Source: G963665085 sp963665085 (GTDB lineage: Bacteria > Bacteroidota > Bacteroidia > Bacteroidales > JAAAOM01). Taken from it: 64,000 nucleotides of DNA. The stretch spans positions 868,001 through 932,000 of the forward strand of contig CAXXXS010000002.1 of assembly GCA_963665085.2 (NCBI GenBank). Reading direction: 5' to 3'. The notes below the pieces were generated by a model. The model saw nothing but the letters and a program-made list of their open reading frames with translations, was not told the DNA's origin and searched no databases. The position numbers and the translations under genes are program-made. Within the stretch, counting starts at the first letter, position 1, and each line of letters begins with the position of its first letter. Shown in pieces: positions 56,015 to 64,000 of this stretch.

Positions 56015-57661
56015 ATGAAATACAAAATTTTATATATAACTCTATTTATTATTTTAGTTACACACATTAGCTGTAATGAAGAGTTTTTAGATACGACCTT
56101 AACCAGTGAGCTTACAACAGAAACATTTTTTGAGACTGAAAATGATTTCATTATGGCAGTTACCGGGATATACGGTATCAATTGTATATGGAGACAAAAC
56201 ATGGAATTTTTCCCAATGATTGATATGGCAACGCCGTTGGCTGTAAAAGGGAGTGGACGGTTTGGACAATGGCAATGGGGAAATAGCGGGTATACACCCG
56301 AAGATATTCCAAGTGACATTAAAAGTTGGTGGACAAAATGGTGGTTAGGGATTGCCCGGGCAAATGAAGTATTAAAAAGACTGGAAGAAGCGGAGACAGA
56401 AATTTTCTCATCAGAAGAAATTTATAATCGTATTAAAGGTGAAGCTTTGTTTTTACGTGCATTCTATTATTTCAACCTAACCTATATTTGGGGGGGATTG
56501 CCCCTTCAAACAGAACCGGTTACAGAGGAGGATTACTATCCTGAAAAAGTAGAACAATCTGTAATTACAGCTCAAATGATTGAAGATCTAAAAGCAGCCC
56601 AATCTCTTCTACCCCCTGTAACTGAATACCGTAATAACCCGGATGATTTAGGTAGGGCAAGCAATGGTTCTGCCATGGCTTTACTGGGAAAAGTTTATTG
56701 TTTTGAAGAACAATGGAGTAATGCTGCAACTGTTTTAAAAGAATTAATACAAACAGGTAATTATGGCTTAACACAAGGAACAACAGGTTTTAATGATCAG
56801 TTCTGGCCCACAGGGGAAAATGGTATCGAATCAATCTTTGAGATACAATATACAAGTGGAATAGGTGATCAATTTGGAAATTCATATATTTCCTATTGTG
56901 CTACCGGAGGTGTAGGTATTGATGCTGCTGGTGCCGGGTATAACTATATTGAGCCTACGGACTACCTTGTTGATTTATACGAAACAAAAAATGGCTATAA
57001 AGTTACAAGTAGCTATGTTGAAACAGATGCTTCAGGGGCTATGATATTTAATTATTCTTCTGATGATCCTAGTTTTGATAGTGATAATCCATTCGATAAT
57101 AGAGACCCAAGACTAATGTGGACTGTAATGTATGAAGGTTCTTCTTATGTAGATGAGAAATTTCCTGATAATTCTTTTACTGCTGCATCTCCTGTTGAAT
57201 CAAATTATGCAACAGCAAAATACATCGTATATCAAGATGCTTTTGCTCAAAGCGATATGAATATGGTTGTATTACGATATGCTGACGTTCTGTTACTTTA
57301 CGCTGAGGCATTAATGGAACAAGGCGAACTAAGCGAAGCCGCTTCTTATGTAAACCAGGTAAGAAGCAGGCCTTCTGTGGATATGCCTGATATACCATCA
57401 GATATAGCTGCATCTCAGAGTGATTTAAGGGAATATATTCACGAAGAAAGGATTCGGGAACTTGCATTAGAATATGGCCATGTATTTTTTGACATGCGTA
57501 GATGGGGTATCTGGGTTGATGAAATGAAAGAATATTGGACTGCCAATAAACTAGGGCATGAACACGATGCTATTAATATTGACGAGCATAACATTTTGTG
57601 GCCTATCCCTCAGGATCAATTAGATTTAAACCCAAATCTTCTACAAAATTCCGGATATTAA
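56015..57661 (+). CDS. SusD/RagB-family glycan-binding lipoprotein
   Basis: The protein has 548 residues from the ATG at 56015, chosen because the signal peptide begins there; an in-frame upstream ATG at 55976 overlaps the susC end. The lipobox is THISC, with Cys20. Family landmarks are FLDTTLTSELTTETFF, the TPR-like stretch ARANEVLKRLEEAE, EALFLRAFYYFNLTYIWGGLPL, GSAMALLGKVYCFEEQWSNAATVL, RYADVLLLYAEALMEQGELSEAASYVNQVR and the C-terminal LALEYGHVFFDMRRWG. It forms the lid of the SusC channel and binds the glycan at the cell surface. It lies 19 bases after susC and is surely co-transcribed. Confidence 0.94.
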   Translation: MKYKILYITLFIILVTHISCNEEFLDTTLTSELTTETFFETENDFIMAVTGIYGINCIWRQNMEFFPMIDMATPLAVKGSGRFGQWQWGNSGYTPEDIPSDIKSWWTKWWLGIARANEVLKRLEEAETEIFSSEEIYNRIKGEALFLRAFYYFNLTYIWGGLPLQTEPVTEEDYYPEKVEQSVITAQMIEDLKAAQSLLPPVTEYRNNPDDLGRASNGSAMALLGKVYCFEEQWSNAATVLKELIQTGNYGLTQGTTGFNDQFWPTGENGIESIFEIQYTSGIGDQFGNSYISYCATGGVGIDAAGAGYNYIEPTDYLVDLYETKNGYKVTSSYVETDASGAMIFNYSSDDPSFDSDNPFDNRDPRLMWTVMYEGSSYVDEKFPDNSFTAASPVESNYATAKYIVYQDAFAQSDMNMVVLRYADVLLLYAEALMEQGELSEAASYVNQVRSRPSVDMPDIPSDIAASQSDLREYIHEERIRELALEYGHVFFDMRRWGIWVDEMKEYWTANKLGHEHDAINIDEHNILWPIPQDQLDLNPNLLQNSGY

Positions 57662-57672
57662 TTAAACTAATA

Positions 57673-57813
57673 TCAAAGAGGCTGTTCAAAAAGTCATTTG
57701 ATTGTAAACTCTGTTAGGTTCTTTTTAACCTAACAGGTTAAAAATCGAATAATTGCTAAAACCTGACAGAGTCGCGAGACCTGTCAGAGTTACTTTTTGG
57801 ACATTCTCTTTGA
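57673..57813. mobile_element. MITE-like palindromic element, 141 bp
   Basis: The outer 22 bases (57673-57694) and the inverted outer 22 bases (57792-57813) match at 19 positions (TCAAAGAG...CAAAAAGT). Inside are a perfect 10-bp hairpin (CTGTTAGGTT 57711-57720 / AACCTAACAG 57727-57736) and a second palindrome (57760-57791) that belongs to the dispersed repeat family seen at 7489 and 11387. There is no coding capacity. It lies between susD and the next gene and could fold in the transcript. Confidence 0.65.
57760..57791. repeat. Dispersed palindromic extragenic repeat, copy 3
   Basis: AACCTGACAGAGTCGCGAG followed by ACCTGTCAGAGTT forms an imperfect palindrome. Its reverse complement aligns with the copies at 7489-7519 and 11387-11420. 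Confidence 0.65.
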
Positions 57814-57884
57814 CCTCTTCTTTTTTCACAAAAGAAAAAAATAATTATTATAACTTACCTTCTTAAAATTTAACCAAAACAATA

Positions 57885-59630
57885 ATGTACTATAGAAAAT
57901 CAACTCTCATAATTGTACTTACATATCTCTTTTTAAACAATTACTCCCAAGTGATAAATGAACAATCTCTAATCCGATCATTTAAGCCCTTGTTTGATGG
58001 TTCGATAGAATACACAGATTTGGATTCAGATGGCGATCCTGATTTAATACACTCAACAATTTTTGATACAATATCTGTTTACTGGGTTGATGATGATGAT
58101 GACATGAAAGATGGTGACCGTGAAGGAGATTTGGACAACGACTGCCTGATTATTGATAGAAACAACGATGGCATATTTGCCGGAGCCGGAGATTTAAGCA
58201 TTGATTGGGTTGATAATAACAACGATGGTATAGCAGACATGCAAGTCGTTGTTGAAAACAGCAATCCTCACATAACCGGATATTGGGATTGGAGCAGTAA
58301 TTATATGTGGATAATTGATACGGAGCAAGACGAGCAGTTTAATTATATAAATTGGAAAACGTTGGTCCTAAAATGTTGGTCACATTATGGAGCTTCCAAT
58401 TTTTATGAAGATTATCACGGTCAAACCCTCTTCCAGAAAGTATCCGTACCAAGTTATCGATTTAGTGATGTTCGTTATAGTTGGGAGAACCCGTTCCTCT
58501 TTTACGATCCTGACAATGATGGTTTAACAGAAATGGCTATCCGTTTGGTCGATGAATGTAACTTCAGAAAACGCACGAAAAATGATGTTGATACCTATCC
58601 CAATAAAAAAATAACCGAAGCATATCTCACTTTTGATTTGGATAACGATAATGCACCTTCCAATGAATTTGATTTTGACATGAGTCTTTTCTTTGCCGGC
58701 CCTGGTTTTTCATATGAAGATCAAGTACACAAATATGAAAACATTAAAGGATTAAAAGAGGCTGATAGTCTTTTCTTTGATCACCGTTGGAGAGAAATTG
58801 ACGAATTGATTTATCCTGATCACGAATCAGCATGGGATTTAACATTTTACAAAGGAGAATGGGATTATTGCTGGTTTGTTTTTGATGAAGATGATGACTG
58901 CGAACGCTGGGAAAGAGTTGAACTTTATAAACCCAAGAATCCTTTTATTATAGGAATGCAGCAAGGAGGAATTGATGATAATCCTCAAGCTGATGCTTCA
59001 GGGGACAGAGGAGAATGGGACCTGGACAACTCAGGAAATGGCAAGCTTTATATCGGATTTGATGGACGTATACATTTGTTTGGAGCAGAGAAAGGATATT
59101 GGCGGATTGATCAGGATGCTAATTCTTATCAAGGCTGGGGTGGTTTGTATGAAACAGGATATAAGCGCGACCAGAGAATACCCGAAAAATTTGCAACCAT
59201 TGCCTATGAGGATACAAACAACGATGGATTTTTTAATCTAATACGTTTTGATTTAGATGGGGACACAATATATGAATCATCTTTCAATCTGGAAGATTAT
59301 AATATTAAAGCTACCTATGCTCTATTCGATATTGAATCAAAACAACCTAGTGATGTAAACAAATTATTTGAGCATTCTGCCAATATTATTTGGAATCAGG
59401 CCATGCAAGCTGTTGAAGCTGCCAAATCCAATAACATAAACTATAAATGGTACTCACTCTGGCTCAATCCTAAAAGTTTAGAAGAAAAATACCGATTTGG
59501 CTATTGGATACAATTCTATTTGTTTTTTGATTTCCTTGAAAAGGCCAAAAACGATGGTGATTCAAATCTGAGAAATTCAATAATACAGTCTTATTTTTCT
59601 GGAAAATGGGAAGATATAACCAAACCGTAA
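57885..59630 (+). CDS. Acidic secreted protein of the SusC/D locus, unknown function
   Basis: This 581-residue protein has a signal peptide ending near NNYSQ. The first 130 residues contain repeated acidic Ca-binding-like loops (DLDSDGDPD, DLDNDCLIIDRNNDGIFAG, DWVDNNNDGIADM). Further ones follow (YDPDNDGL at about 208, DLDNDNAPSNEFD at about 249, EDTNNDGFF at about 445, DLDGDTIYE). They resemble EF-hand/dockerin or thrombospondin type III calcium loops. The middle is rich in Trp and Asp, and the last 100 residues look helical (NIIWNQAMQAVEAAKSN, YWIQFYLFFDFLEKAKN). I do not recognise the family. Its place directly after SusD suggests a glycan-binding or glycan-degrading role. No stop or frameshift is seen inside. 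Confidence 0.75.
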   Translation: MYYRKSTLIIVLTYLFLNNYSQVINEQSLIRSFKPLFDGSIEYTDLDSDGDPDLIHSTIFDTISVYWVDDDDDMKDGDREGDLDNDCLIIDRNNDGIFAGAGDLSIDWVDNNNDGIADMQVVVENSNPHITGYWDWSSNYMWIIDTEQDEQFNYINWKTLVLKCWSHYGASNFYEDYHGQTLFQKVSVPSYRFSDVRYSWENPFLFYDPDNDGLTEMAIRLVDECNFRKRTKNDVDTYPNKKITEAYLTFDLDNDNAPSNEFDFDMSLFFAGPGFSYEDQVHKYENIKGLKEADSLFFDHRWREIDELIYPDHESAWDLTFYKGEWDYCWFVFDEDDDCERWERVELYKPKNPFIIGMQQGGIDDNPQADASGDRGEWDLDNSGNGKLYIGFDGRIHLFGAEKGYWRIDQDANSYQGWGGLYETGYKRDQRIPEKFATIAYEDTNNDGFFNLIRFDLDGDTIYESSFNLEDYNIKATYALFDIESKQPSDVNKLFEHSANIIWNQAMQAVEAAKSNNINYKWYSLWLNPKSLEEKYRFGYWIQFYLFFDFLEKAKNDGDSNLRNSIIQSYFSGKWEDITKP

Positions 59631-59647
59631 ATTAAATACAAAACAAT

Positions 59648-59889
59648 ATGACTCCATTAATCAAGATTTTTGCGAGTTGCTTACTTTTGCGAATCCTGAG
59701 TTTTATAATTTCATGGATATCTCTCAAGTCAATAATCGGGTTTACAACGAAGACCATTGGAAATCATTACAGCTAATAATGAAAGAAAAGTATGATCTGC
59801 GCCCGGTGAATTGCACAAAAGTATATGGAGGAGCAAACTCAGATTGGGGTTCGGGCTGGTTTGCTGTGATTACAGAAATAAATTTATAG
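59648..59889 (+). pseudogene. Small frameshifted gene of unknown function (about 81 codons)
   Basis: An ATG at 59648 follows an A-rich leader, but its own frame soon runs into a stop. The next frame, starting with GAC at 59650-59652, reads DSINQDFCELLTFANPEF and stays open to a TAG at 59887-59889, with protein-like composition throughout (later KVYGGANSDWGSGWF). Restoring one G after the ATG (ATGGAC) would join start and frame to give a protein of about 81 residues. I therefore read it as a one-base deletion in codon 2, by decay or sequencing error. Family unknown. The next gene's ATG follows six bases after the stop, so it was part of the operon. Confidence 0.5.
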
Positions 59890-59894
59890 TAGAA

Positions 59895-60884
59895 ATGAAA
59901 TTATTAAGATTATTTAGTTTGATGGTGTCTTTATATTTAGTTATGCTAAATTTAAAAGCACAGACCTACAATTACCTGACAAATGCAGAAAGGCTTGCCA
60001 TGCTTGAGCCACCAAAAGGAAAAATTGATATCGTAATCGATTCTGATACCTATAATGAAATTGATGATCAATACACGTTGGTTTATGCTATAAAATCAAA
60101 AGAAAAATTAAACATCAAAGCAATTTATGCGGCCCCTTTTGCTAATTCACGGTCTTCTGGCGCTGGTGATGGTATGGAAAAAAGTTATAATGAAATCCTT
60201 CGCTTACTAAACTTGCTCAATATCCCAAATAACAATTTAGTTTATAAAGGCAGTCATGAATTTATGAAGGATGCCAATGCAGGTGTAAAAAGCGATGCTG
60301 CATCTCATTTAATTAATCTGGCAAAAAATTACTCAAAAGAAAATCCTTTATATGTATTAGCGTTAGGTGCGATTACAAATATCGCCAGTGCTATTTTGGA
60401 GGATCCTACAATTACTTCAAAAATTGTTGTTGTATGGTTGGGTTGCAATGCATTTGATTGGCCAACAGCAACAGAATTCAACTCATATCAAGACATGCAT
60501 GCCACACGTGTTATATTTGATAGTGGGGTTCCGTTTGTTCAAATAACAGTAATGCCTGTTGTTACACATTTAACTACGACCATTCCTGAAATGGAATACA
60601 ACCTATCTGGAAAAGGAGAAATGGCAGAATATTTATTGAAAATATTTAAAGAATATCATCCAGAAATACAAAACCCCGGATACGCAAAAATTATTTGGGA
60701 TCTCGGTGGTGTTGCATGGTTGGTAAATCCAGAGCTGATCCCCACAAAAATTGGCCTAAGCCCGATAATTACAAACGATGAAACCTACAGTTTTAGCCCA
60801 AACCGGCATGTAATCCGGTTAGCGTATTATGCTGATCGGAATAAGATTTTCGGAGATTTTTTCAATAAAATTACAGAAGATTAA
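59895..60884 (+). CDS. Exported nucleoside-hydrolase-like protein (IUNH fold)
   Basis: The protein has 329 residues from the ATG at 59895, where a signal peptide begins (KLLRLFSLMVSLYLV, ending LKAQT); an in-frame upstream ATG at 59811 lies in the preceding small gene. The calcium-binding N-terminal Asp motif is IDIVIDSDTYNEIDDQYTL (Asp49, Asp51, Asp57, Asp58), a variant of DTDxGxDDAxAL. Further family features are VLALGAITNIASAI and the IWDLGGVAWLVNPELIP segment near the C-terminus. Family members hydrolyse N-glycosidic ribosides; exported versions in Bacteroidota glycan loci often have unknown substrates. Location after SusC/D and the unknown acidic protein suggests a hydrolytic role in the same pathway. 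Confidence 0.83.
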   Translation: MKLLRLFSLMVSLYLVMLNLKAQTYNYLTNAERLAMLEPPKGKIDIVIDSDTYNEIDDQYTLVYAIKSKEKLNIKAIYAAPFANSRSSGAGDGMEKSYNEILRLLNLLNIPNNNLVYKGSHEFMKDANAGVKSDAASHLINLAKNYSKENPLYVLALGAITNIASAILEDPTITSKIVVVWLGCNAFDWPTATEFNSYQDMHATRVIFDSGVPFVQITVMPVVTHLTTTIPEMEYNLSGKGEMAEYLLKIFKEYHPEIQNPGYAKIIWDLGGVAWLVNPELIPTKIGLSPIITNDETYSFSPNRHVIRLAYYADRNKIFGDFFNKITED

Positions 60885-60903
60885 ATATCTAATCGTATCG
60901 AAT

Positions 60904-62146
60904 ATGGAAAGACGAAAATTTTTAGAAATAATTCCTGCCAGTAGTATCGCTTTACTTTTCCCAATACTGAACTCTTGCCAACTTTCTTCAAGAAATACAA
61001 GTAAAACCTTCACATATCATCAATTACAAGTTATAGGGCACAATCCGATTGAACTACCAGAAAAGAAAAGAGTGCCTTTTAATTGGCCTGCAATAGGTAT
61101 TGCTCCTGGAGAATCTATAAGTTTTAAAGTTAATAACAAATTACCTGACTCGAATCTATGGATACGTGTATCCATTGCACAAGAAATCTGGGACAAAAAA
61201 CTATTGCATGTTAAAATTCCTGTTGTAGAAAAAAAACTAGGTACAATCAACATTCGTTTTTCCTCTGTTTTAGTTCCTTACGAATTAAAAATATCAGAAG
61301 AAAAATAAACAAGCTCTCGCTGCACTTAAGCAACAATTTAGCATGTTCTTAAAAGAAGGCCAAGACTTAATTTATGAAACTGCTGTGAGCATCCCTAAAA
61401 ACAACAAGATTGATGGTATTGAATCAACACTTCCTTACGCAACTATCGCCCGGTTTTATCCCGGCCATCCTATATTAAAAGAAGTAGAAAAGGCCTGGAA
61501 TGAATATAAAAAAGAAAACGGAATGGTTACTGATGGTGTTACAATAACAGCTGAGGGTTGTTACACCGTAGCGTACCCGATGGCTGTTTTAGGTAAAGAA
61601 TGGAATCGTAAGGATTTAAAATTAGCAGCTCTGGAACAATTAAAACATCGTGAAGTTTTAATTGACTCCCGGCAATTCTATCTCAGATATACTGAAGGCG
61701 AACGTACGTATCAAAACTGGGCAAGAGGGGCAGCATGGTTTTTAATTGGTTATGCACGAACAATCTCTGAATTAAAAGACGAGCTGGACTGTTCCCACGC
61801 AATTGAAGTATTTCAAAAATCTGTAGAAAATGTATTAGCCTTCCAACGAGAGAATGGACTTTGGGGCTGTTTCATGCATGATGATAATATTGCGATTGAC
61901 ACTTCTGGTTCTGCAGGAATTTGTGCTGCAATAGCGACAGGAATGAAAGAAGGATTTCTATTCGGGGATTATTCAATCCAAATAAAAAAATGCTATAACA
62001 GCTTACTTACTTATTTAACTCCAGACGGATTTCTAAAAGGTGTTGCCCAGGATAACCGAGGAGGCATTGAATTACAGCAAAGTGATTATCGGGTTATTGC
62101 TCAAATGGGAATGGGCTTGATGGCCCAACTGCATGCTTATTCCTAA
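60904..62146 (+). pseudogene. GH88/GH105-type glycoside hydrolase lipoprotein with a one-base frameshift
   Basis: The first part (ATG 60904, stop 61306-61308) is 134 residues with a Tat-like lipoprotein signal (MERRKFLE, then FPILNSC) and a beta-sandwich-like stretch. The frame one base on is open from 61289 and continues as EENKQALAALKQQF into the 267-residue ORF starting at 61343, whose sequence has unsaturated uronyl hydrolase features (GYARTISEL, ERTYQNWARGAAWFLIG, DTSGSAGICAAIATGM, NRGGIELQQSDYRVIAQMG). Removing one A from the A5 run at 61301-61305 restores a single protein of about 413 residues, a normal length. Such enzymes remove unsaturated uronic acids left by polysaccharide lyases. 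It is either a pseudogene or a homopolymer sequencing error. Confidence 0.7.
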
Positions 62147-62159
62147 TCCGCAGCGGAAA

Positions 62160-62258
62160 TTTATAAACCGCTGGTTGCGAAGAGGTTCGCTGATAAAACT
62201 TCACCCGAATGGGTGAAGGAAAGTCCGTGTTTATAGACGTGATTAACGGTTTTATAAA
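62160..62258. repeat. Palindromic extragenic element with central hairpin
   Basis: TTTATAAACCG (62160-62170) is mirrored by CGGTTTTATAAA (62247-62258). The centre has a perfect 8-bp hairpin CTTCACCC-GAAT-GGGTGAAG (62199-62218). It lies between the convergent hydrolase and HepT genes. It may be a bidirectional terminator, a small RNA or a MITE-like element. Confidence 0.55.
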
Positions 62259-62347
62259 ACACTTGCAGATTTAAACCTTTTTATACATAAAATAGGTTAT
62301 TAAATAGGTTAAATCTTCAAAACCCTAACCAATATAAATTACTACTT

Positions 62348-62704
62348 TTAAGACTCTATGCTTTTATTATTATCTATTATCGTCTCAAGCCAATCAATTA
62401 ACTCATCTAAATATTCATCGATAATCAGCCACACTATTTCGTAATCAATTCCGAAATATTCATGAACAATTCTATTTCGAAATCCACGAATCCTTTTCCA
62501 TTCTATTTCTGGATTGCTATCTCTAAAGTCAGGTTCAATACGATTTGCAGCCTCACCAATAATTTCAAAATTTCTCACAACGGCATCCATAGTTCTGTCA
62601 TCGGATATAAATGAATCAAAATCCATGTCTTTTGTATATTGCTGGATCTTTTGTGCAGATTGCAACATATCTTCCAATAACAACATTATATCACGTTTAG
62701 ACAT
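62348..62704 (-). CDS. HepT-like HEPN-domain RNase toxin (DUF86)
   Basis: This 118-residue protein is of the HEPN family. The catalytic R-x4-H motif is RNRIVHEYF, with the Tyr of the HxY motif that MntA-type antitoxins modify by AMPylation. The preceding NFEIIGEAANRIEPDFR and the C-terminal DYEIVWLIIDEYLDELIDWLE are typical of DUF86/HepT. It would act as an RNase toxin. Its start overlaps the end of the nucleotidyltransferase gene by eight bases. All motif residues are present, so the toxin looks intact. Confidence 0.9.
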   Translation of the reverse strand: MSKRDIMLLLEDMLQSAQKIQQYTKDMDFDSFISDDRTMDAVVRNFEIIGEAANRIEPDFRDSNPEIEWKRIRGFRNRIVHEYFGIDYEIVWLIIDEYLDELIDWLETIIDNNKSIES

Positions 62705-62987
62705 AAATTAAATCTGAATCGATTGAATTTAAATACTTTTCTTTTATCCCTTTTTTTGAGACTAAATCAACCTTAAATCCGACAATATTTTCTAAATCTT
62801 CTGCCAAATCAATGAATCTTATTCCAATCTTATCTGAAAACTCAACAAGAATATCTAGATCACTCAAATCATTCTGTTCATTTCGCGAATAAGAACCAAA
62901 AATCGCCATTGATCTTATTGGATAATCATGAAATAATCGTTGCTTATGATTACTTAATGTGCTTTTAATTTCTTGCAAAGTCCTCAT
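62697..62987 (-). CDS. MntA-like minimal nucleotidyltransferase antitoxin
   Basis: This 96-residue minimal nucleotidyltransferase has the perfect GS-x10-D-x-D motif (GSYSRNEQNDLSDLD) followed by ILVEF. A third acidic residue region (VDLVSKKGI) lies near the C-terminus. In known pairs the MntA enzyme AMPylates a Tyr of the HepT toxin and silences it. It precedes and overlaps the HepT gene, the usual order. The pair lies next to the glycan locus, with no apparent functional link. Confidence 0.9.
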   Translation of the reverse strand: MRTLQEIKSTLSNHKQRLFHDYPIRSMAIFGSYSRNEQNDLSDLDILVEFSDKIGIRFIDLAEDLENIVGFKVDLVSKKGIKEKYLNSIDSDLIYV

Positions 62988-63099
62988 AATCCAAAAATAC
63001 CATTTTTTAACTAATCAATGAATAAATCACGCTTACAAATAAATTAATGCTATTGGAAATATCACTTCATTTACTAAAATCGAATATCAATCTTTAATT

Positions 63100-64000
63100 T
63101 TAATTCAACCAGTAAGAAAGTTTCAGAACAATCCCCCTGTTTTTTGTATCAAAATTACCGGTATAGGTATTCTCTGTATACACTATATAAAGATCTGAAC
63201 CCGGGGCATAACGCCATTGAAACCTGACATTCAGATTTAGGTTATCTATCTGGTTATTGTATTGAACAAATGTTGTTAAAAATAACTTGTCTGTAAACGT
63301 AATATCAAGTTTAGGTCCAATCAACATTAAATTTGCACTGTTGTAAGGCTTTGGTAATTCAATTTGGTTATAGGTAGCAACAAGGGCAAGATACCCAAAA
63401 GGTTGAACGCGATAATTCAGTGTGCCTTCAACGGTCATCATAGTACCATTGTAATATCCTCCATAGCTGATTCCTATCTCATAATTTAGAGACTTTCGTA
63501 TATCAGAAACATACTCAACAGCAAACTCATTCCATCGGTATTTACTACCTGTTGCCAGCGAATCTCCATCTGTGTTTGTGGGATCAAACGGGGCTAATAA
63601 TTTTATATAGTTATTCACATAACCTACACTTAGCCTTTCTCTGCTTAACCATTCCATACTATAAGCAATCTTCAGCTCATGATCTGTTAGGTTTATGTCA
63701 GTATCATAGATCAAACTTGATTCGATGGAAAAACCATGATTGGCAATTGTCTTTGATGATGGATAAAACTTATACCCAAATTCAGGGGCCATTTCATAAT
63801 ACCCGGTTCTTCTTATATACCCGACTTCGGCCAGGTAATCCTCTCCTACCCACGATTGACTTAATCCAATCCCCATCTTTTGAGTTTCATAATTTATAGT
63901 TCCTGCATAGGTACTGGCTTTACCGGCATCCGCCCCCGGGTAAAACGAATGATGCCCCATTATTTTGCCTGTCCATCGACTATCTGCACTGGAAAGGTTA
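63100..64000 (-). CDS. C-terminal part of a DUF5916 outer-membrane protein (5' end outside the window)
   Basis: The frame is open from the window edge. The ATG at 63960 is internal, because in-frame codons before it read NLSSADSRWTGKI with no stop. The visible 300 residues are amphipathic beta-strands with periodic aromatic residues (GIGLSQSWVGEDYLAEVGYIRR, FNLNVRFQWRYAPGSDLYIVYTENT), ending in a typical outer-membrane C-terminal strand (GIVLKLSYWLN). The FQW-YAPGSDL-VYT pattern near the end is the landmark of DUF5916, whose longer members carry an N-terminal CBM9-like carbohydrate-binding domain (not in view). The function of the family is not established. Confidence 0.8.
   Translation of the reverse strand, partial: NLSSADSRWTGKIMGHHSFYPGADAGKASTYAGTINYETQKMGIGLSQSWVGEDYLAEVGYIRRTGYYEMAPEFGYKFYPSSKTIANHGFSIESSLIYDTDINLTDHELKIAYSMEWLSRERLSVGYVNNYIKLLAPFDPTNTDGDSLATGSKYRWNEFAVEYVSDIRKSLNYEIGISYGGYYNGTMMTVEGTLNYRVQPFGYLALVATYNQIELPKPYNSANLMLIGPKLDITFTDKLFLTTFVQYNNQIDNLNLNVRFQWRYAPGSDLYIVYTENTYTGNFDTKNRGIVLKLSYWLN

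Noticed and set aside
62216..62227. AAGGAAAGTCCG resembles the conserved core of RNase P RNA
   Set aside because: Only about 200 bases are available between genes, the partner core and the other conserved regions are absent, and the surrounding inverted repeats explain the sequence better.

Overview
The window looks like part of the chromosome of an AT-rich, probably marine or anaerobic member of the Bacteroidota (Bacteroidales/Marinilabiliales-like). The evidence is a set of type IX secretion (T9SS) C-terminal sorting domains, a FecI/FecR/SusC/SusD locus, a GH92 mannosidase, a DUF5916 outer-membrane protein, loose Bacteroidota lipoboxes and TAnnTTTG-type -7 promoter boxes. I see no rRNA, tRNA, CRISPR array or intact insertion sequence. 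No gene-free stretch exceeds 300 bases.

Layout. 1-1646 (minus): a secreted Asp-box beta-propeller gene, cut by the window edge and broken by an in-frame TAA. 1936-4844: an Mla-type lipid-transport operon (permease, ATPase, MCE protein) ending in a small LETM1-like protein. 5125-16870: housekeeping and accessory genes, namely a GH92 lipoprotein, pirin, a MazEF-like toxin-antitoxin pair behind a palindromic operator, two secreted peptidases (S15 and M28), an ABC-F ATPase, a ThuA-fold protein, a YkvA protein and a histidine phosphatase. 17108-20237: two tandem paralogous membrane histidine kinases and a LuxR-type response regulator. 20417-41837: an array of large T9SS-secreted surface proteins (two beta-helix/InlB-repeat/DNRLRE proteins, three GLUG-repeat proteins, a BspA-like LRR protein, a beta-helix protein) with a PAP2 phosphatase. 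42025-50591: a small membrane protein, a PKD lipoprotein and a 2202-residue FN3-like protein with an embedded FISUMP domain. 50718-62146: a polysaccharide-utilisation-type locus with ECF sigma factor, anti-sigma factor, SusC, SusD, an acidic secreted protein of unknown function, a nucleoside-hydrolase-like protein and two genes carrying apparent single-base frameshifts (one a GH88/GH105-type hydrolase). 62348-62987 (minus): a MntA/HepT toxin-antitoxin pair. 63100-64000 (minus): the C-terminal part of a DUF5916 protein.

The most unusual signal is the kinase pair. The two proteins are colinear. The upstream one has an intact ATP-binding domain but Tyr at the phospho-acceptor position 223. The downstream one has His223 but has lost the second N-box Asn, the DxGxG box and the ATP-lid Gly. 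They look like complementary half-kinases that would work only together. Near-identical palindromes (core CCTGAAAWCAGG) lie in front of the response regulator, the first large surface-protein gene and, in a less symmetric form, the beta-helix gene at 40155. This suggests that the split sensor controls the neighbouring T9SS surface proteins. That link is inference; the residue changes and the palindromes are read directly.

Several small palindromic or MITE-like extragenic elements are also present: a three-copy family (7489, 11387, 57760), a 141-bp element with terminal inverted repeats at 57673-57813, and single elements at 14942 and 62160.
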